Assembly: GCA_031425275.1 (NCBI GenBank) | Contig: JANPJA010000078.1 | Coordinates: forward strand, 86,998 to 150,997 | Direction: 5' to 3' | DNA length: 64,000 bases | DNA from: JAIVGV01 sp031425275 | Lineage (GTDB): Bacteria; Acidobacteriota; Blastocatellia; Pyrinomonadales; Pyrinomonadaceae | In this document: positions 35,439 through 45,021 of the stretch, piece after piece | Layout of the letters: every line of letters begins with the position of its first letter | How positions within the stretch are numbered: position 1 is the first letter of the stretch | Made by a program: the position numbers and the translations under genes | Notes under the pieces: model-generated | What the model was told of the DNA's origin: nothing | Seen by the model: only the letters and a program-made list of their open reading frames with translations | Database searches by the model: none

Positions 35439-37552
35439 AAAGTATTTGCTCGACTCTCTGGTTCGCCGTCGTCCGCCGGAAGTCGCAACTCGAATCGCGC
35501 CCCTTCGCCTTCGCGTCGCGGGGCCAGACGAACGCTGCCCCCTGCGTCCTCCATCCGCTTTTTCACGATGGCGAGGCCGAGGCCCGTCCCCCTCTGCTTG
35601 GTCGTAAAGAACGGCTCCCAAATGTGCGGGCTTACTTCCAACGGCACGCCCGGCCCGCTGTCGGCCACGGCCCAGACTAAAGAACCCGCCTCGCGTGTGT
35701 TTTCGACCCACACCCGACCGCCATCGCGCGTCGCTTGGATGGCGTTCAAGACTAGATTCGAGAGGGCGTCGCGCACGGCCGTCACCCGCGCCCCGGCGAG
35801 CATGTCCTCCACTTGCGCGTGGCAATTGATATTGATGTGACGCCCGCGGGCCTGCGCGCGGAAGAGATCGCAGACGGCGCGCGTCAGCTCGTCAGCCGGT
35901 GCGGGCGGGTCGGCCGGCGGCGGCTGCCGCGCAAAGCTCAGGAGTTGCGAAACGCTTCTGTTCAAACGATCCGTCTCGCCCACTATTAAGTCGAGGTCGC
36001 GGCCGTAGTTTTCATTGAGGCGCTCGTCCTCCCGCAAGACCTGTGCGATGGACTTGATGGCCGAGAGCGGGTTCTTAACTTCGTGCGCGACCGTCGCGGC
36101 CATGCGCCCGAGCGCGGCCAGCCGCTCGCCCTGCGCCATTTTACGCTCCAACCCGAGATTCTCTTCCATCAAACGTCTGTCTTCAATCGCGATGGCAACC
36201 TGTACGGCGATGACTTCCAGCACGGCCCGCGCGTCGTCGGTCAACGCCTCCCGCGAAGCATCGACGAGCATCAGCCCCAACAAATCCCCGTCGCGCCGGA
36301 GCGGGTAAGCCGACTCGAAGGCGTGGGTTTTGAGCAGCGGCTCGCGCTCGATCATTCCCGCGCCATTCGACTCCGCGCCGATCAGCAGTTCCTCGGCCCA
36401 CGCTTCCGATTCGACAGTTTCATCCGCATTCCCGGCGTTGCTTCCGGCCTCGCCGGCGTGGGCCGAAGGGGTCGGCCGCAGGTAGAACTTAACACGCCGC
36501 AGGTTCAGTTCCCTCTCGGTCTGCTCCTCCACGAACCGCAGAATTTCCGTGAGCCGGCTGAAGCGCCCCGCCTGCGTGCCGATGCGCGCCACCACGTCGC
36601 GGTACAGCGTCGCCTCGCGGCTGAACAATTTATGGAAGCGGCTTTCGAGCCACGCGCGGAGCGGCGCGAAGACGAGCGCGAACCCCAGTATGAGCAGAGT
36701 CTCCACGACCCCCGCGCGCAACTGGTAGCGCACCGTCAGCCACTCCGAGAGCGTGCGGATGACGAAAAGATAGACCACGAGGACGACGGCCGCGAACGAA
36801 GCGACGACGAGGCTCTCGCGGATGATCAATTCGAGATAACGGTAGCGGTATATGTGGTAGGCGATGAGCGCGGCCGGCAACAGCGAGCCGAGGTTGGCGA
36901 GCGTTTGCAGGTACTGACCTGACTGCGTGCCGCGCCCCAGACCGAAGGCGTAGGCGAGGACGAGGAGCGCGCCCGTGCCGACGAATGAGACGGCGAGCGT
37001 TTGCATTAGCCGGCGCTCGCGAGCCGTGTCGGCCGAGCGCGCGATGAGCCAATCGGTCAGGGCGATGAGGCACAGAACGTAGGCGGCCCACACCCCGAAG
37101 GGCAGCACGAAGAACGAAAGTTTTTCGATCATCGGCGCGTATTCCCCGCGCCAGACGTGCCACACCGCAACCGGGAGGAAGACCGTCGGCACGTAGGAGA
37201 GATAAACGCGCACGCGCTCGAACGGGGCCAGCTCGCGTTCGCGCGAGCGTGCCCACAGATGCAGATGGACGTGGAGGAGGAAGGAGTAGGAGAAGGTGAT
37301 GCTCGCGACGGCGACCGTGTCAACGAGGCGCAAGGCCACGGACCAGCGCGCCACGTCGAGGACGAGCAGACGGTGAAGCGTGATGAAGAGGTTCGAGGCG
37401 TGCCACAGGCCGATGCCCACGGCGAGGGAGAGCAGCACCCGCTCGATTCTTTCGAGACTCCGCCGCTGCCGCCACAGCAGGACGCTCATCCAAAGCGTCA
37501 GGGTCGCGCCGACGCTGTAGCCGATCAGTTGTAGGACTTCGAGCGGGGACAT
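35435..37552 (-). CDS. Membrane histidine kinase, NtrB type, with GAF domain
   Basis: 705 residues. Eight or so membrane helices fill residues 1-310. A GAF-like domain follows at about 330-470 (SRLTEILRFVEEQTERELNLRRVKF, ending with VLEVIAVQVAIAIEDRRL). The H-box is MAATVAHEVKNPLSAIKS, the N-box is NLVLNAIQATRDGG, and G-boxes are DSGPGVP and GTGLGLAIVKKRMEDAGG. The N-terminus resembles the 7TM sensor kinases of PrsK/exosortase systems. It is coupled to the regulator downstream and preceded by a heptamer-repeat spacer. The signal sensed is unknown. Confidence 0.92.
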
Positions 37553-37556
37553 CTGT

Positions 37557-37644
37557 TCGTGAATCGTAAATCGCGAATCGTATTAAACCCAAGCCGGTAA
37601 AGCCGGTCGCCACAATATACGATTCGAGATTCACGATCCACGAC
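37557..37644. repeat. Inverted heptamer repeat, OmpA-like/kinase spacer
   Basis: The left array at 37557-37584 is TCGTGAA, TCGTAAA, TCGCGAA, TCGTATT. The right array at 37617-37644 is ATACGAT, TCGAGAT, TCACGAT, CCACGAC. The halves are imperfect complements (TCGTGAA against TTCACGA). The gap is 32 bases and contains AAGCCGGTAAAGCCGGT. Confidence 0.8.
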
Positions 37645-37648
37645 CGGG

Positions 37649-39226
37649 TTAGTTTGACGTGGCAGCCTGCTCGGACGGAATCAGCGTGATTTCGACGCGG
37701 CGGTTGCGCGTGCGGCCCGCGGGCGTGGTGTTGGGCGCGACCGGGTTGTCCGGCCCCATGCCGCTGGCCTGTATCCGCGCGTTCTCAACCCCGGAGCCAA
37801 CGAGTCGCTCGGAGAAAGCCTGTGCGCGATCCTGCGAAAGTTTGCGGAGGGTTAGCTCATCGCCGCGGCTGTCCGTAAAGACTTCGACGGCGATGCGGAA
37901 GCCGGGATTGTTGGCGAGAAGCGCGGCGAGTGGTTCGAGCGTCGAGCCGGCGGCGGCGGCGAAGTCGGCGGAGCGGACGCCGGCCCAGAGCGTGTCGGGC
38001 AAGACGAGCGTGAAGCCGCCCGCGCCTTCGCGCACCGCGCCGAAGCGTGCGAGCGACTGTCTGAGTGCGGCGGTCTGCGTCTGCAACTGCGCCGCTTGCT
38101 GCTCGGCGGAACGGCGCGCAGTCTCGACCGCGCGCTCGCCTTCGATCCGCGCCAGCTTGATCTTCGCACCTTCGCCCTCGGCCCTTGCCAGTTGCAACTC
38201 CTCTCGCAAGCGCGCGACCTCGGCCCGGAGTTCGCGAATTTGCTGGTTGGAGGATGACAGGTCGCGGTCGGCGAGTTCGCGCGCACGTTCGGAGCTTTGC
38301 AGCTCGGCGCGCAAGTCTGAGAGGTCTTGCGCGGAAGTTTCCGCACTCCGTTCGGCCGCGCGCACCGCGCTGTCGCGTCGCGTTATTTCTTCGCGCCGCA
38401 CCCGCGCGGCCTTGCGCGAGGCCGCCACTTCTTCGGCGTTCACACCCAACTCGACCGCGCGGCGCGACTTGGCGTCAACGTCAGATTCGGATTCTTTCAT
38501 CCGCCACCCGTCCTCGGCGGCGGCCAGTTGATCTCGCGCGGTTTTCAACTCGTCGGGCGCGTCGCGGTCGGCCCCCGCGAAGCGGGCCAGTTCGAGGGCC
38601 TGACGCGCCCCGAGGAGCGAGACGGGAGTGCGCTCGTACTCAACGTCGGCGAGGTCGGGCACGCGGCTCGCGCTGAAGTAGTCGCTCGTGTTGCCGAGGT
38701 AGCGAACGTTGATGACAGCCACGTCGGCGTCGCCCGGTTTGTTCGGCGGGAGGTTTTCGAGGACGACCATCCGGCTGGGGCCGCGGACAAGGAAGTGCGG
38801 CTCGGCCGTGACGATCATGGCGAAGGTTTGGAGCGGCGTGGTCGCGTCGAGCTTCGAGTTGACGAGAAAGCCGCCGCCGCGTTTGATCTCGCCGAGGTTG
38901 TCGGTGCGCCCTTCCGGCGTGACGGCCCACAGCACGAAGGTCGTATAGACGGCGCCGAGTTCGTAGGCTCGCGGCAGAGTTTTCAAACTCAACTCGACGC
39001 GCGTGCCCCGCCGGCCGGTGCGCGTCACCTTCGCCTCGCCGCTCAGGCGCGGCAGCCTCGTCGTCCCGCGGAACTTGACGGACACGCCTTGTTCGAGCGG
39101 GTAAGTGATGGCGACCGTCTCCCGCTGGAGATCGCTCTGGGCCGCGACGACGTTTGAGACAGAGAAGACGCAGGCCAGCGAAAGAAGGAGGGTTGGGAAT
39201 GCGGAGCGGGAGCGAGTGCGTAACAT
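37649..39226 (-). CDS. OmpA-family peptidoglycan-binding protein with coiled coil
   Basis: 525 residues. The signal peptide is FPTLLLSLACVFSVSNVVAAQ. A beta-rich N-terminal domain (about 30-195) is followed by a long helical, charged region (about 205-385) with heptad-like Glu/Arg/Ala sequence, probably a coiled coil. The C-terminal OmpA domain (about 420-520) has LSQDRAQAFSERL and GRTRNRRVEITL, holding the conserved Asp and Arg that bind diaminopimelate. It probably bridges the outer membrane or periplasm to the wall. It lies upstream of the kinase gene on the same strand. Confidence 0.87.
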   Translation of the reverse strand: MLRTRSRSAFPTLLLSLACVFSVSNVVAAQSDLQRETVAITYPLEQGVSVKFRGTTRLPRLSGEAKVTRTGRRGTRVELSLKTLPRAYELGAVYTTFVLWAVTPEGRTDNLGEIKRGGGFLVNSKLDATTPLQTFAMIVTAEPHFLVRGPSRMVVLENLPPNKPGDADVAVINVRYLGNTSDYFSASRVPDLADVEYERTPVSLLGARQALELARFAGADRDAPDELKTARDQLAAAEDGWRMKESESDVDAKSRRAVELGVNAEEVAASRKAARVRREEITRRDSAVRAAERSAETSAQDLSDLRAELQSSERARELADRDLSSSNQQIRELRAEVARLREELQLARAEGEGAKIKLARIEGERAVETARRSAEQQAAQLQTQTAALRQSLARFGAVREGAGGFTLVLPDTLWAGVRSADFAAAAGSTLEPLAALLANNPGFRIAVEVFTDSRGDELTLRKLSQDRAQAFSERLVGSGVENARIQASGMGPDNPVAPNTTPAGRTRNRRVEITLIPSEQAATSN

Positions 39227-39390
39227 TTGAGTTGCCCCTTAAATAATATCGGTGATGACTGTTCGCGGTTCAACCGCTTGGGAATTCGACTCAGTCAATG
39301 GATGCGGCGCGCGGGCGTCGAAGTTGCCGCCGTTTTTCGCGGGCCGGCTCGCTTCAGGCGGCCGCGGGAAGAATGCCCCGGCCGCCCCGG

Positions 39391-39540
39391 TCAACCCTGT
39401 GACGCGCGCCGATCCGCGATCCACTGGACGAGGGCCACGGCCACCGCGCAGAGGATCAGGATGTGCAAGAAGCCTCCCTTACCAAGCAACAACCCGAGGA
39501 GCCATGCGGCAAAGAGTCCGAGCGCGACGTACCAGAACAT
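39391..39540 (-). CDS. Tiny two-helix membrane protein, lmo0937/DUF5670-like
   Basis: 49 residues: MFWYVALGLFAAWLLGLLLG, then KGGFLHILILCAVAVALVQWI and a polar tail DRRASQG. This two-helix layout with a central GGFLHILI is the hallmark of the lmo0937 (DUF5670) family of very small membrane proteins of unknown, possibly stress-related, function. GAGGA lies about 11 bases upstream of ATG 39540. It sits between the OmpA-like and propeller-protein genes. Confidence 0.78.
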   Translation of the reverse strand: MFWYVALGLFAAWLLGLLLGKGGFLHILILCAVAVALVQWIADRRASQG

Positions 39541-39587
39541 CCTTATAGTTCCTCAAGTGCCGGTCGGCCCACTTCGACACGCGGGCC

Positions 39588-41246
39588 TCACTTTACCGGG
39601 CCGCGAGTCACCAAGGCGGGTAACGCCACCGCGCGGAGCGCATTGCGCGTCAGGTCTCCGCTGACGATGAGACCCAGATCGTTGTCCCCCACCGCCACCG
39701 CGAGAGTGCGCAGTGGGGACACGTTGCCCTCGACGCTGTCCGGCGACATGGTTTTCGCGTCATCATCGACCTGCCAGATTAAACGTCCGTCGCGCCCTGA
39801 TAATCCGCGCGCGAAGACTCCTTGATCCGCGACCAGCACGTCGAGCGCGCCGTCGCGGTCGAGGTCTGCGAAGATCGCCGAGTAGGAGTCCGTCCCTCCG
39901 TCGGCCGACCAGTTAATTTTACCGGCCGCGCTGATGACCACGACGCGCCCCCGCCGCGTCACCATCGCCACTTCTAAGAGACGATCCCCGTCGAGGTCTG
40001 CTGCCGCGAGCCGGCCGCGCGGGGCGTCGTTTTCCGTCGTGATGCGCCCGAGCGGAGTTAGCTGTGCGCCGTTGAGAAAGAGCAGCCCGTGATCCGTGCC
40101 GATGATGACCAGTGTGCCTTGAGCGCCGGAGATGATGAGCGGGGGCGTCGTGAAAGGCACGTCGAAACGGATGCCGCGCAGACGAGTGCCGTCGGACTTA
40201 CGTATTTCGAGCAGGCCGCCTTCGAGCGCGAGCGCGACTCCACGCTCGGCCCCTGAAAGGAAAGGCACCGGCAGGCCGATGATTTTACCTTCGAGCTTGG
40301 ACTGCGAGATGACGCGGCCCGTTGCGCCTTCGAGGATAAAGAGTTCAGCCGGCTCTGCCGTCACGACGGCCAGCTCGAACGCATCATCGGCGGCGTTCAA
40401 ATCCGCGACGCTCCCGCTAACCGGCCGGCCCGCCAACTTCGCGCGCCACAGTTCCTGACCCGTCTCGCCCTGGTGCATCCGCAGACCGCCGTCGAAGGCC
40501 ACGACTACGTTTGAAGTGGCGCCCTTAGGCGAATAGATGAGCGGGGTGAAAATTTCCACGGGTGAAGCGGAAGCCGCCCCGCCCGGCCGCGCGGTTCTGA
40601 ATCGCGCAGTCCATAGCGGCACTCCCGTTAAGCCTTCAAGCGCATAGACGGTTCCGTCCGCATTGACGGCGACAAGATCGCTCGCCTGACCCGATCTCAA
40701 CTTGGCGGAAACCGGCCTCTGGACTCGGCCGATTGCCGCCTGCCAGCCCAAGTCGCGTGGGGGGCGAATTAAAGTTGTCGGGCTGGTAACGAGCGGGGTG
40801 GACATCGCGTCGCGAGGCGTCGGGGTCAGACGCGGCGATGCGGCAGGACGTGGCGTAGGGATCACACTCGCCGCGCCCGTCCCGGCGGCCAAGACTTCGA
40901 CCGGCTCGCCGCGCGTGTAGCGGCCAGTTTCGCGCGGGGCGGGTGCGACGCGCCAGTAGTATTTGCCGGGCGTGAGACCCGACACCTTTTGTTCGAGGCC
41001 GTTGACCGCGCCGTCGAAGACGATGTCCACGAACTGCGGGTCGCTCGCGACCTGAACCCGGTAGCGGCTCACGCGCGGGCGGGCCTCCCAACGCAAGGTG
41101 ATCTCCGTCTCCGTGCCGGCGGCCTCTACTCTTTGCGGCGGCGCGCCCGCGGGCGGCTGCGCGGAGGCGAAAGCGGCGGGCACGACGAAGGCGGCCAGAG
41201 CGAGAATGATTCTGAGTGGGGAAGAGAGAGTCAGTGACTTTTTCAT
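39588..41246 (-). CDS. Secreted beta-propeller (PQQ/FG-GAP-like) protein with Fn3 domain
   Basis: 552 residues. The signal peptide is LRIILALAAFVVPAAFASAQ. An Fn3-type domain (about 35-120; ITLRWEARPRVSRYRVQVASD) and a Thr/Pro-rich linker are followed by about seven blade-like repeats (residues 165-545). Typical text is DLVAVNADGTVYALEGLTGVPLWTARF, AAADLDGDRLLEVAMVTRRG and AIFADLDRDGALDVLVADQG; the last two are calcium-binding-like FG-GAP loops. Its start overlaps the OmpR-type regulator stop (ATGA), so they are cotranslated. Function unknown. Confidence 0.82.
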   Translation of the reverse strand: MKKSLTLSSPLRIILALAAFVVPAAFASAQPPAGAPPQRVEAAGTETEITLRWEARPRVSRYRVQVASDPQFVDIVFDGAVNGLEQKVSGLTPGKYYWRVAPAPRETGRYTRGEPVEVLAAGTGAASVIPTPRPAASPRLTPTPRDAMSTPLVTSPTTLIRPPRDLGWQAAIGRVQRPVSAKLRSGQASDLVAVNADGTVYALEGLTGVPLWTARFRTARPGGAASASPVEIFTPLIYSPKGATSNVVVAFDGGLRMHQGETGQELWRAKLAGRPVSGSVADLNAADDAFELAVVTAEPAELFILEGATGRVISQSKLEGKIIGLPVPFLSGAERGVALALEGGLLEIRKSDGTRLRGIRFDVPFTTPPLIISGAQGTLVIIGTDHGLLFLNGAQLTPLGRITTENDAPRGRLAAADLDGDRLLEVAMVTRRGRVVVISAAGKINWSADGGTDSYSAIFADLDRDGALDVLVADQGVFARGLSGRDGRLIWQVDDDAKTMSPDSVEGNVSPLRTLAVAVGDNDLGLIVSGDLTRNALRAVALPALVTRGPVK

Positions 41247-41947
41247 AGCGCGTCGTTGAGTTTGTAGCCGACGCCGCGCACGGTCAGCACGTAGCGCGGG
41301 TTCTTGGCGTCCGGTTCAATCTTCTGGCGCAGGCGGTTGATGTGCGGATCGACGTTCCGCTGGTAGCCCTCGTAGTCCGTGCTCCAAACCTGATCGAGCA
41401 GATCGTTGCGCGACCACGCGCGGCCCGGCTCACTCGCCAGCCGTTCGAGAATCTGGAATTCGAGTGGCGTGAGATCGATCGCCTCGCCGCCCCTCGTCAC
41501 TTCGTGCCGGCGCTTGTCGATCACCAGTTCGCCGATCTCGATGCGATCCTTCGGGTGCGACACGCCGGCCTCGGCGGCTTGCGCCCCGCGACGGAGCATC
41601 GCCTCGACACGCACTTCAAGCTCGCGCGGCTCAAAGGGTTTGGCCAGATAGTCGTCCGCGCCGGCCTCGAAGCCCGCCACCTTGTCGTCCAGTTGGTTGT
41701 AGCCGGTGAGGAAAAGCGCGGGCGTCTCGATGCCGCCCGCGCGCAGTCGGCGCAGAAGCTCCAGTCCGGTCATGCCGGGCATGTCAACATCGAAGATGTA
41801 GCAGTCGAACCGCGAAGCGCGCGCGGCCTCAAGGGCGTCCGTCCCGTTGTCGCGTTCCTCGATCTCGTAGCCGAGCCGCCGGAGGTAGCCCGCGAGCAGC
41901 AGCCGCATACTCGTGTCGTCGTCTGCGATAAGAATTCTTCGGGTCAA
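41243..41947 (-). CDS. OmpR/PhoB-family response regulator
   Basis: 234 residues. The receiver domain has Asp10/Asp11, phosphoacceptor Asp53 in IFDVDMPG and Lys in YLAKPFEP. The C-terminal winged helix has LTPLEFQILERLASEPGRAWSRNDLLDQVW and RTNVDPHI-type text (here RNVDPHINRLRQKIEPD). No cognate kinase is adjacent; the NtrB-type kinase 4 kb away is coupled to its own regulator, so this is an orphan or works with a distant kinase. Confidence 0.94.
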   Translation of the reverse strand: MTRRILIADDDTSMRLLLAGYLRRLGYEIEERDNGTDALEAARASRFDCYIFDVDMPGMTGLELLRRLRAGGIETPALFLTGYNQLDDKVAGFEAGADDYLAKPFEPRELEVRVEAMLRRGAQAAEAGVSHPKDRIEIGELVIDKRRHEVTRGGEAIDLTPLEFQILERLASEPGRAWSRNDLLDQVWSTDYEGYQRNVDPHINRLRQKIEPDAKNPRYVLTVRGVGYKLNDAL

Positions 41948-42250
41948 ATTGGTGAAGGTCTCCCTCTGTTTACAAATGCCGGGAACGGGGTGCTGCGGTA
42001 ACGGCTGCGGGAATAGATTCTATTGCGTTTTGATGATAAGGGAAAGCACGGCGCGGCAGGGGGAAACCGTCCGCGCGCCCGCGCCAGACCCGGCGGCCGC
42101 CCCGCCCGCTAAACAATTTATTAACGCCACCTTCGGACGGAACTCCACCCTTGACGCACGGCGGGGCCGTTCGTATAGTCGTTCATTCAGACGCCGGCAC
42201 TCGGAACCTTCCCTCAGTCAAGCGAATCGCAATACTTAAACCGACCGACG
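41948..42250. other. 303-bp divergent intergenic region
   Basis: It separates the minus-strand OmpR-type regulator and the plus-strand ABC exporter. It holds the exporter promoter (42151-42179). The middle (42050-42110) is very GC-rich. I see no small ORF with a ribosome site and no clear regulator promoter. Confidence 0.5.
42151..42179 (+). promoter_or_regulatory. Strong sigma70-type promoter of ABC exporter-yicC-gmk
   Basis: TTGACG (42151-42156), a 17-bp spacer and TATAGT (42174-42179). The expected leader is about 65 bases to ATG 42251. It is one of the best matches in the window. Confidence 0.7.
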
Positions 42251-44065
42251 ATGCGCGATCTCACTCGACTCCTAACCTACCTCAAGCCGCACTGGGGCAA
42301 ATTCATTCTCGCCAACGTCGCGATGGTGGTCGGGGCCGTGCTGCAAAGCGCCGTCGGCGGATTGATCGTGCCCATCTTCGATCAGGCTTTCAGCAGCGGC
42401 GCGACCCCCGACCGCAGCCAGACGGTGTTCGACCTGCAACGCTTCATTCCCGACTCCGGCTTCGACGCGTGGCGGGCCATCTCGATCCTGCTCATCGCCT
42501 TTACCATCGGCAAGGGGGTGGCCGAATATTTCTCAACCTTCCTGATGGCGCGAATCGGGCAGGAATCGGTACTCCGACTCCGGCAGGACTTGTACGCGCA
42601 CCTGCTTCGTCAATCGGCGGACTTCTTCGAGCTGCACCGGACTAACTATCTCGTCTCGCGCCTCGTCTCATCGGCCGCGGCCATCGAGGCGGCGGTGGCG
42701 AACACCCTGCGCGACATGCTGCGCGAGAGTTTCACGCTCGTCGCCTTCCTCGCTGCTTCGTTTTATTTTTCGTGGCGGATGACGCTCGGCTCCCTCCTCA
42801 TCGCGCCCGTCATTGCGTGGCTCACGGCCAACTTCGGGCGGCGGCTGCGCCACCTCTCGACCGAAACGCACGAGGGCAATCAGCGGCTCGTTGACACGGC
42901 GCAGGAGGGTTTGGCAAATCACCCCATCGTCAAAGCCTACCGCGGCGAAGAGCGTGAACAGGGGCGTTTCACGCGCGTCGCGCGCCAGATCATGCGCGCC
43001 AATTTGCGCTCGGCCAAAATCACCGGCTTCGCCCCGCCCGTCATCGAGATGATCGGCGTCATCGCGGTCGCCGTCCTCCTCTACTTCGGCCGCTCGGAAA
43101 TCGTCGCGGGCCGCATGGACGCCGCGCAGTTCCTCGCCTTCCTCTTCTTCCTCTTCTCCAGCTACGACCCGATGCGCAAGCTCTCGCGCCTCCAGAACGC
43201 GCTCGAAATCGCGCTCGCCGCCGCGCGCCACGTGTGGGAAGTCCTCGACGAACAGCGGGAAATGCCGGAGCGCGCGGACGCGGTCGAATTGGGCGCGCTG
43301 CGCGACCGGATCGAATTGCGCGGCGTCACCTTTCACTATTCCAACGAGGAGCGGCGCGTGTTGCGCGGGGTCGATCTAACGATCCCGGCGGGAACCATGG
43401 TCGCGCTCGTCGGCGAGTCCGGGGGCGGCAAATCAACGCTGACAAAATTGATCCCGCGCTTCCACGACCCGGCCGAGGGCGCGCTGCTCTGGGACGGCAT
43501 TGACTTGCGCGACGCCCGACTCTCTTCCCTGCGCCGGCACATCGCCCTCGTCACTCAGGAGACCGTACTTTTCAACGAGACCGTCCGCTATAACATCTCT
43601 TACAGCCGTCCCGACGCGACCGCCGAGCAAGTGGAAAACGCGGCCCGCGTCGCCTTCGCACACGATTTTATCGGCGAGTTGCCGCACGGTTACGACACCG
43701 TCGTCGGCGAGCGCGGCATCTTCCTGTCCGGCGGGCAGAGGCAGCGGCTCGCCATCGCCCGCGCGGTGCTGGCCGATGCGTCCGTTTTAGTTTTAGACGA
43801 GGCGACTTCCGCGCTCGACGCCGAGTCGGAGCGTTACGTGCAAAAGGCCCTCGCGAATTTGACGCAAGGACGCACTACCGTGGTCATCGCGCACCGGCTC
43901 TCGACCGTCAGACGCGCCGACCTGATCGTCGTCCTCGAACGCGGCCAAATTGTCGAAATGGGCCGCCACGAAGAGCTGCTCGAACAGAGCGGCATCTACA
44001 AACGACTCTACGAACTTCAATTCGCCGACGAGGAGGAGACCGAAGTGGTGAACAGTAAGCAGTGA
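42251..44065 (+). CDS. MsbA-like ABC transporter, fused permease and ATPase
   Basis: 604 residues: a type IV exporter membrane domain of six helices (about 1-320) and an ATPase domain (about 340-585). Walker A is GESGGGKST, the Q-loop is LVTQETVLFNETV, the signature is LSGGQRQRLAIARA, Walker B is VLVLDEATSALD and the H-loop is IAHRLSTV. It is likely a lipid A/phospholipid or drug flippase. Its last codons (VVNSKQ) lie within a heptamer repeat array. yicC follows. Confidence 0.9.
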   Translation: MRDLTRLLTYLKPHWGKFILANVAMVVGAVLQSAVGGLIVPIFDQAFSSGATPDRSQTVFDLQRFIPDSGFDAWRAISILLIAFTIGKGVAEYFSTFLMARIGQESVLRLRQDLYAHLLRQSADFFELHRTNYLVSRLVSSAAAIEAAVANTLRDMLRESFTLVAFLAASFYFSWRMTLGSLLIAPVIAWLTANFGRRLRHLSTETHEGNQRLVDTAQEGLANHPIVKAYRGEEREQGRFTRVARQIMRANLRSAKITGFAPPVIEMIGVIAVAVLLYFGRSEIVAGRMDAAQFLAFLFFLFSSYDPMRKLSRLQNALEIALAAARHVWEVLDEQREMPERADAVELGALRDRIELRGVTFHYSNEERRVLRGVDLTIPAGTMVALVGESGGGKSTLTKLIPRFHDPAEGALLWDGIDLRDARLSSLRRHIALVTQETVLFNETVRYNISYSRPDATAEQVENAARVAFAHDFIGELPHGYDTVVGERGIFLSGGQRQRLAIARAVLADASVLVLDEATSALDAESERYVQKALANLTQGRTTVVIAHRLSTVRRADLIVVLERGQIVEMGRHEELLEQSGIYKRLYELQFADEEETEVVNSKQ

Positions 44066-44130
44066 GCGGTTGGGTTGTTCGATAACGATCCATTTCCTTC
44101 ACTGATTACTGCCCACCCCTTGCTGATCAC
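44046..44130. repeat. Inverted heptamer repeat, ABC exporter-yicC junction
   Basis: The left array at 44046-44073 is GTGGTGA, ACAGTAA, GCAGTGA, GCGGTTG and includes the exporter stop codon (44063-44065). The right array at 44099-44126 is TCACTGA, TTACTGC, CCACCCC, TTGCTGA. GCAGTGA and ACAGTAA pair with the right units imperfectly. The array reaches the yicC start. Confidence 0.7.
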
Positions 44131-45021
44131 ATGCTTATGAAATCTATGACGGGATTCGGGAGCGGCTCGGCGTCGGGCGAAAACTTTACTGTTTCCATCG
44201 ATCTGAAGACGGTTAACAACCGCTTTCTCGACGTACACCTTCGCGTCGGGCCGGAGTTGGCCGGGGTCGAGCAGATGATCCGCCGCCGCGTCGGCGAGCA
44301 CCTCTCGCGCGGGCGCGTTGATGTCAACATCAATCTGGATCGCTCGAACGAGGTGAGCTACGAGGTCAACCGCGCTCTGATCGCCGGGTTCATCGAGGCG
44401 ATGCGCACCGTGCAGCAGGAGTTCGATCTCAAGGGCGAGCCGGACGTGAATTTACTGGCGCGGCTCCCCGGAGCCTTGCAGCCGGTGAGAAGCGGCGGCA
44501 TCACCGATGACGTGACTCAAGGGATCGAAGCCGCGCTCGTCGAAGCCTTGAATGAGTTGAACGGGATGCGCGAGCACGAAGGGGCGGCGCTCGCGGCGGA
44601 GATGCACGGGCGGCTCGACGAGATCGAGCGTCAAGTCCCGCTGATCGAAGCGGTCGCGGGCGAACTGGTCGAGGCATACCGCGCGCGCCTGCAAAAGCGG
44701 ATCAGCGAACTGCTCGCGCGGGACGGATTGCAGATGGTTGAGCTGGATCAGGGGCGGCTCGCACAAGAGGTCGCGCACCTCGCCGACCGCAGCGACATCT
44801 CCGAGGAGATCGCGCGACTGCGCAGCCACGTCGCACAGTTTCGCGAGAGTATCGACGGCGGCGGCGAGACCGGCAAACGGCTCGATTTCCTGCTTCAGGA
44901 GTTTAACCGCGAGGCCAACACGGTACTCTCGAAATCTACCGACATGACGATCAAAGAGGCCGCCCTCGCCATCAAAACCGAAGTCGAAAAACTCAGGGAA
45001 CAGGTGCAGAACGTTGAGTGA
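44131..45021 (+). CDS. YicC-family endoribonuclease-like protein
   Basis: 296 residues with the family N-terminus KSMTGFGSGSA, the segment LKTVNNRFLDVHLRVGPEL and the C-terminal DUF1732 block HVAQFRESIDGGGETGKRLDFLLQEFNREANTVLSKSTD. YicC proteins act on small RNAs as metal-dependent endoribonucleases in E. coli. The start could be ATG 44131 or the in-frame ATGs 4 and 6 codons later; no clear ribosome site is seen. It overlaps gmk by eight bases, the usual yicC-gmk pairing. Confidence 0.92.
   Translation: MLMKSMTGFGSGSASGENFTVSIDLKTVNNRFLDVHLRVGPELAGVEQMIRRRVGEHLSRGRVDVNINLDRSNEVSYEVNRALIAGFIEAMRTVQQEFDLKGEPDVNLLARLPGALQPVRSGGITDDVTQGIEAALVEALNELNGMREHEGAALAAEMHGRLDEIERQVPLIEAVAGELVEAYRARLQKRISELLARDGLQMVELDQGRLAQEVAHLADRSDISEEIARLRSHVAQFRESIDGGGETGKRLDFLLQEFNREANTVLSKSTDMTIKEAALAIKTEVEKLREQVQNVE

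Noticed and set aside
35439..35825. In-frame N-terminal extension of the NtrC-type regulator (129 residues)
   Set aside because: It is Arg/Gly-rich, lies wholly in the coding region of the coupled kinase in another frame, and the receiver domain begins just after ATG 35438, which has an ATGA overlap.
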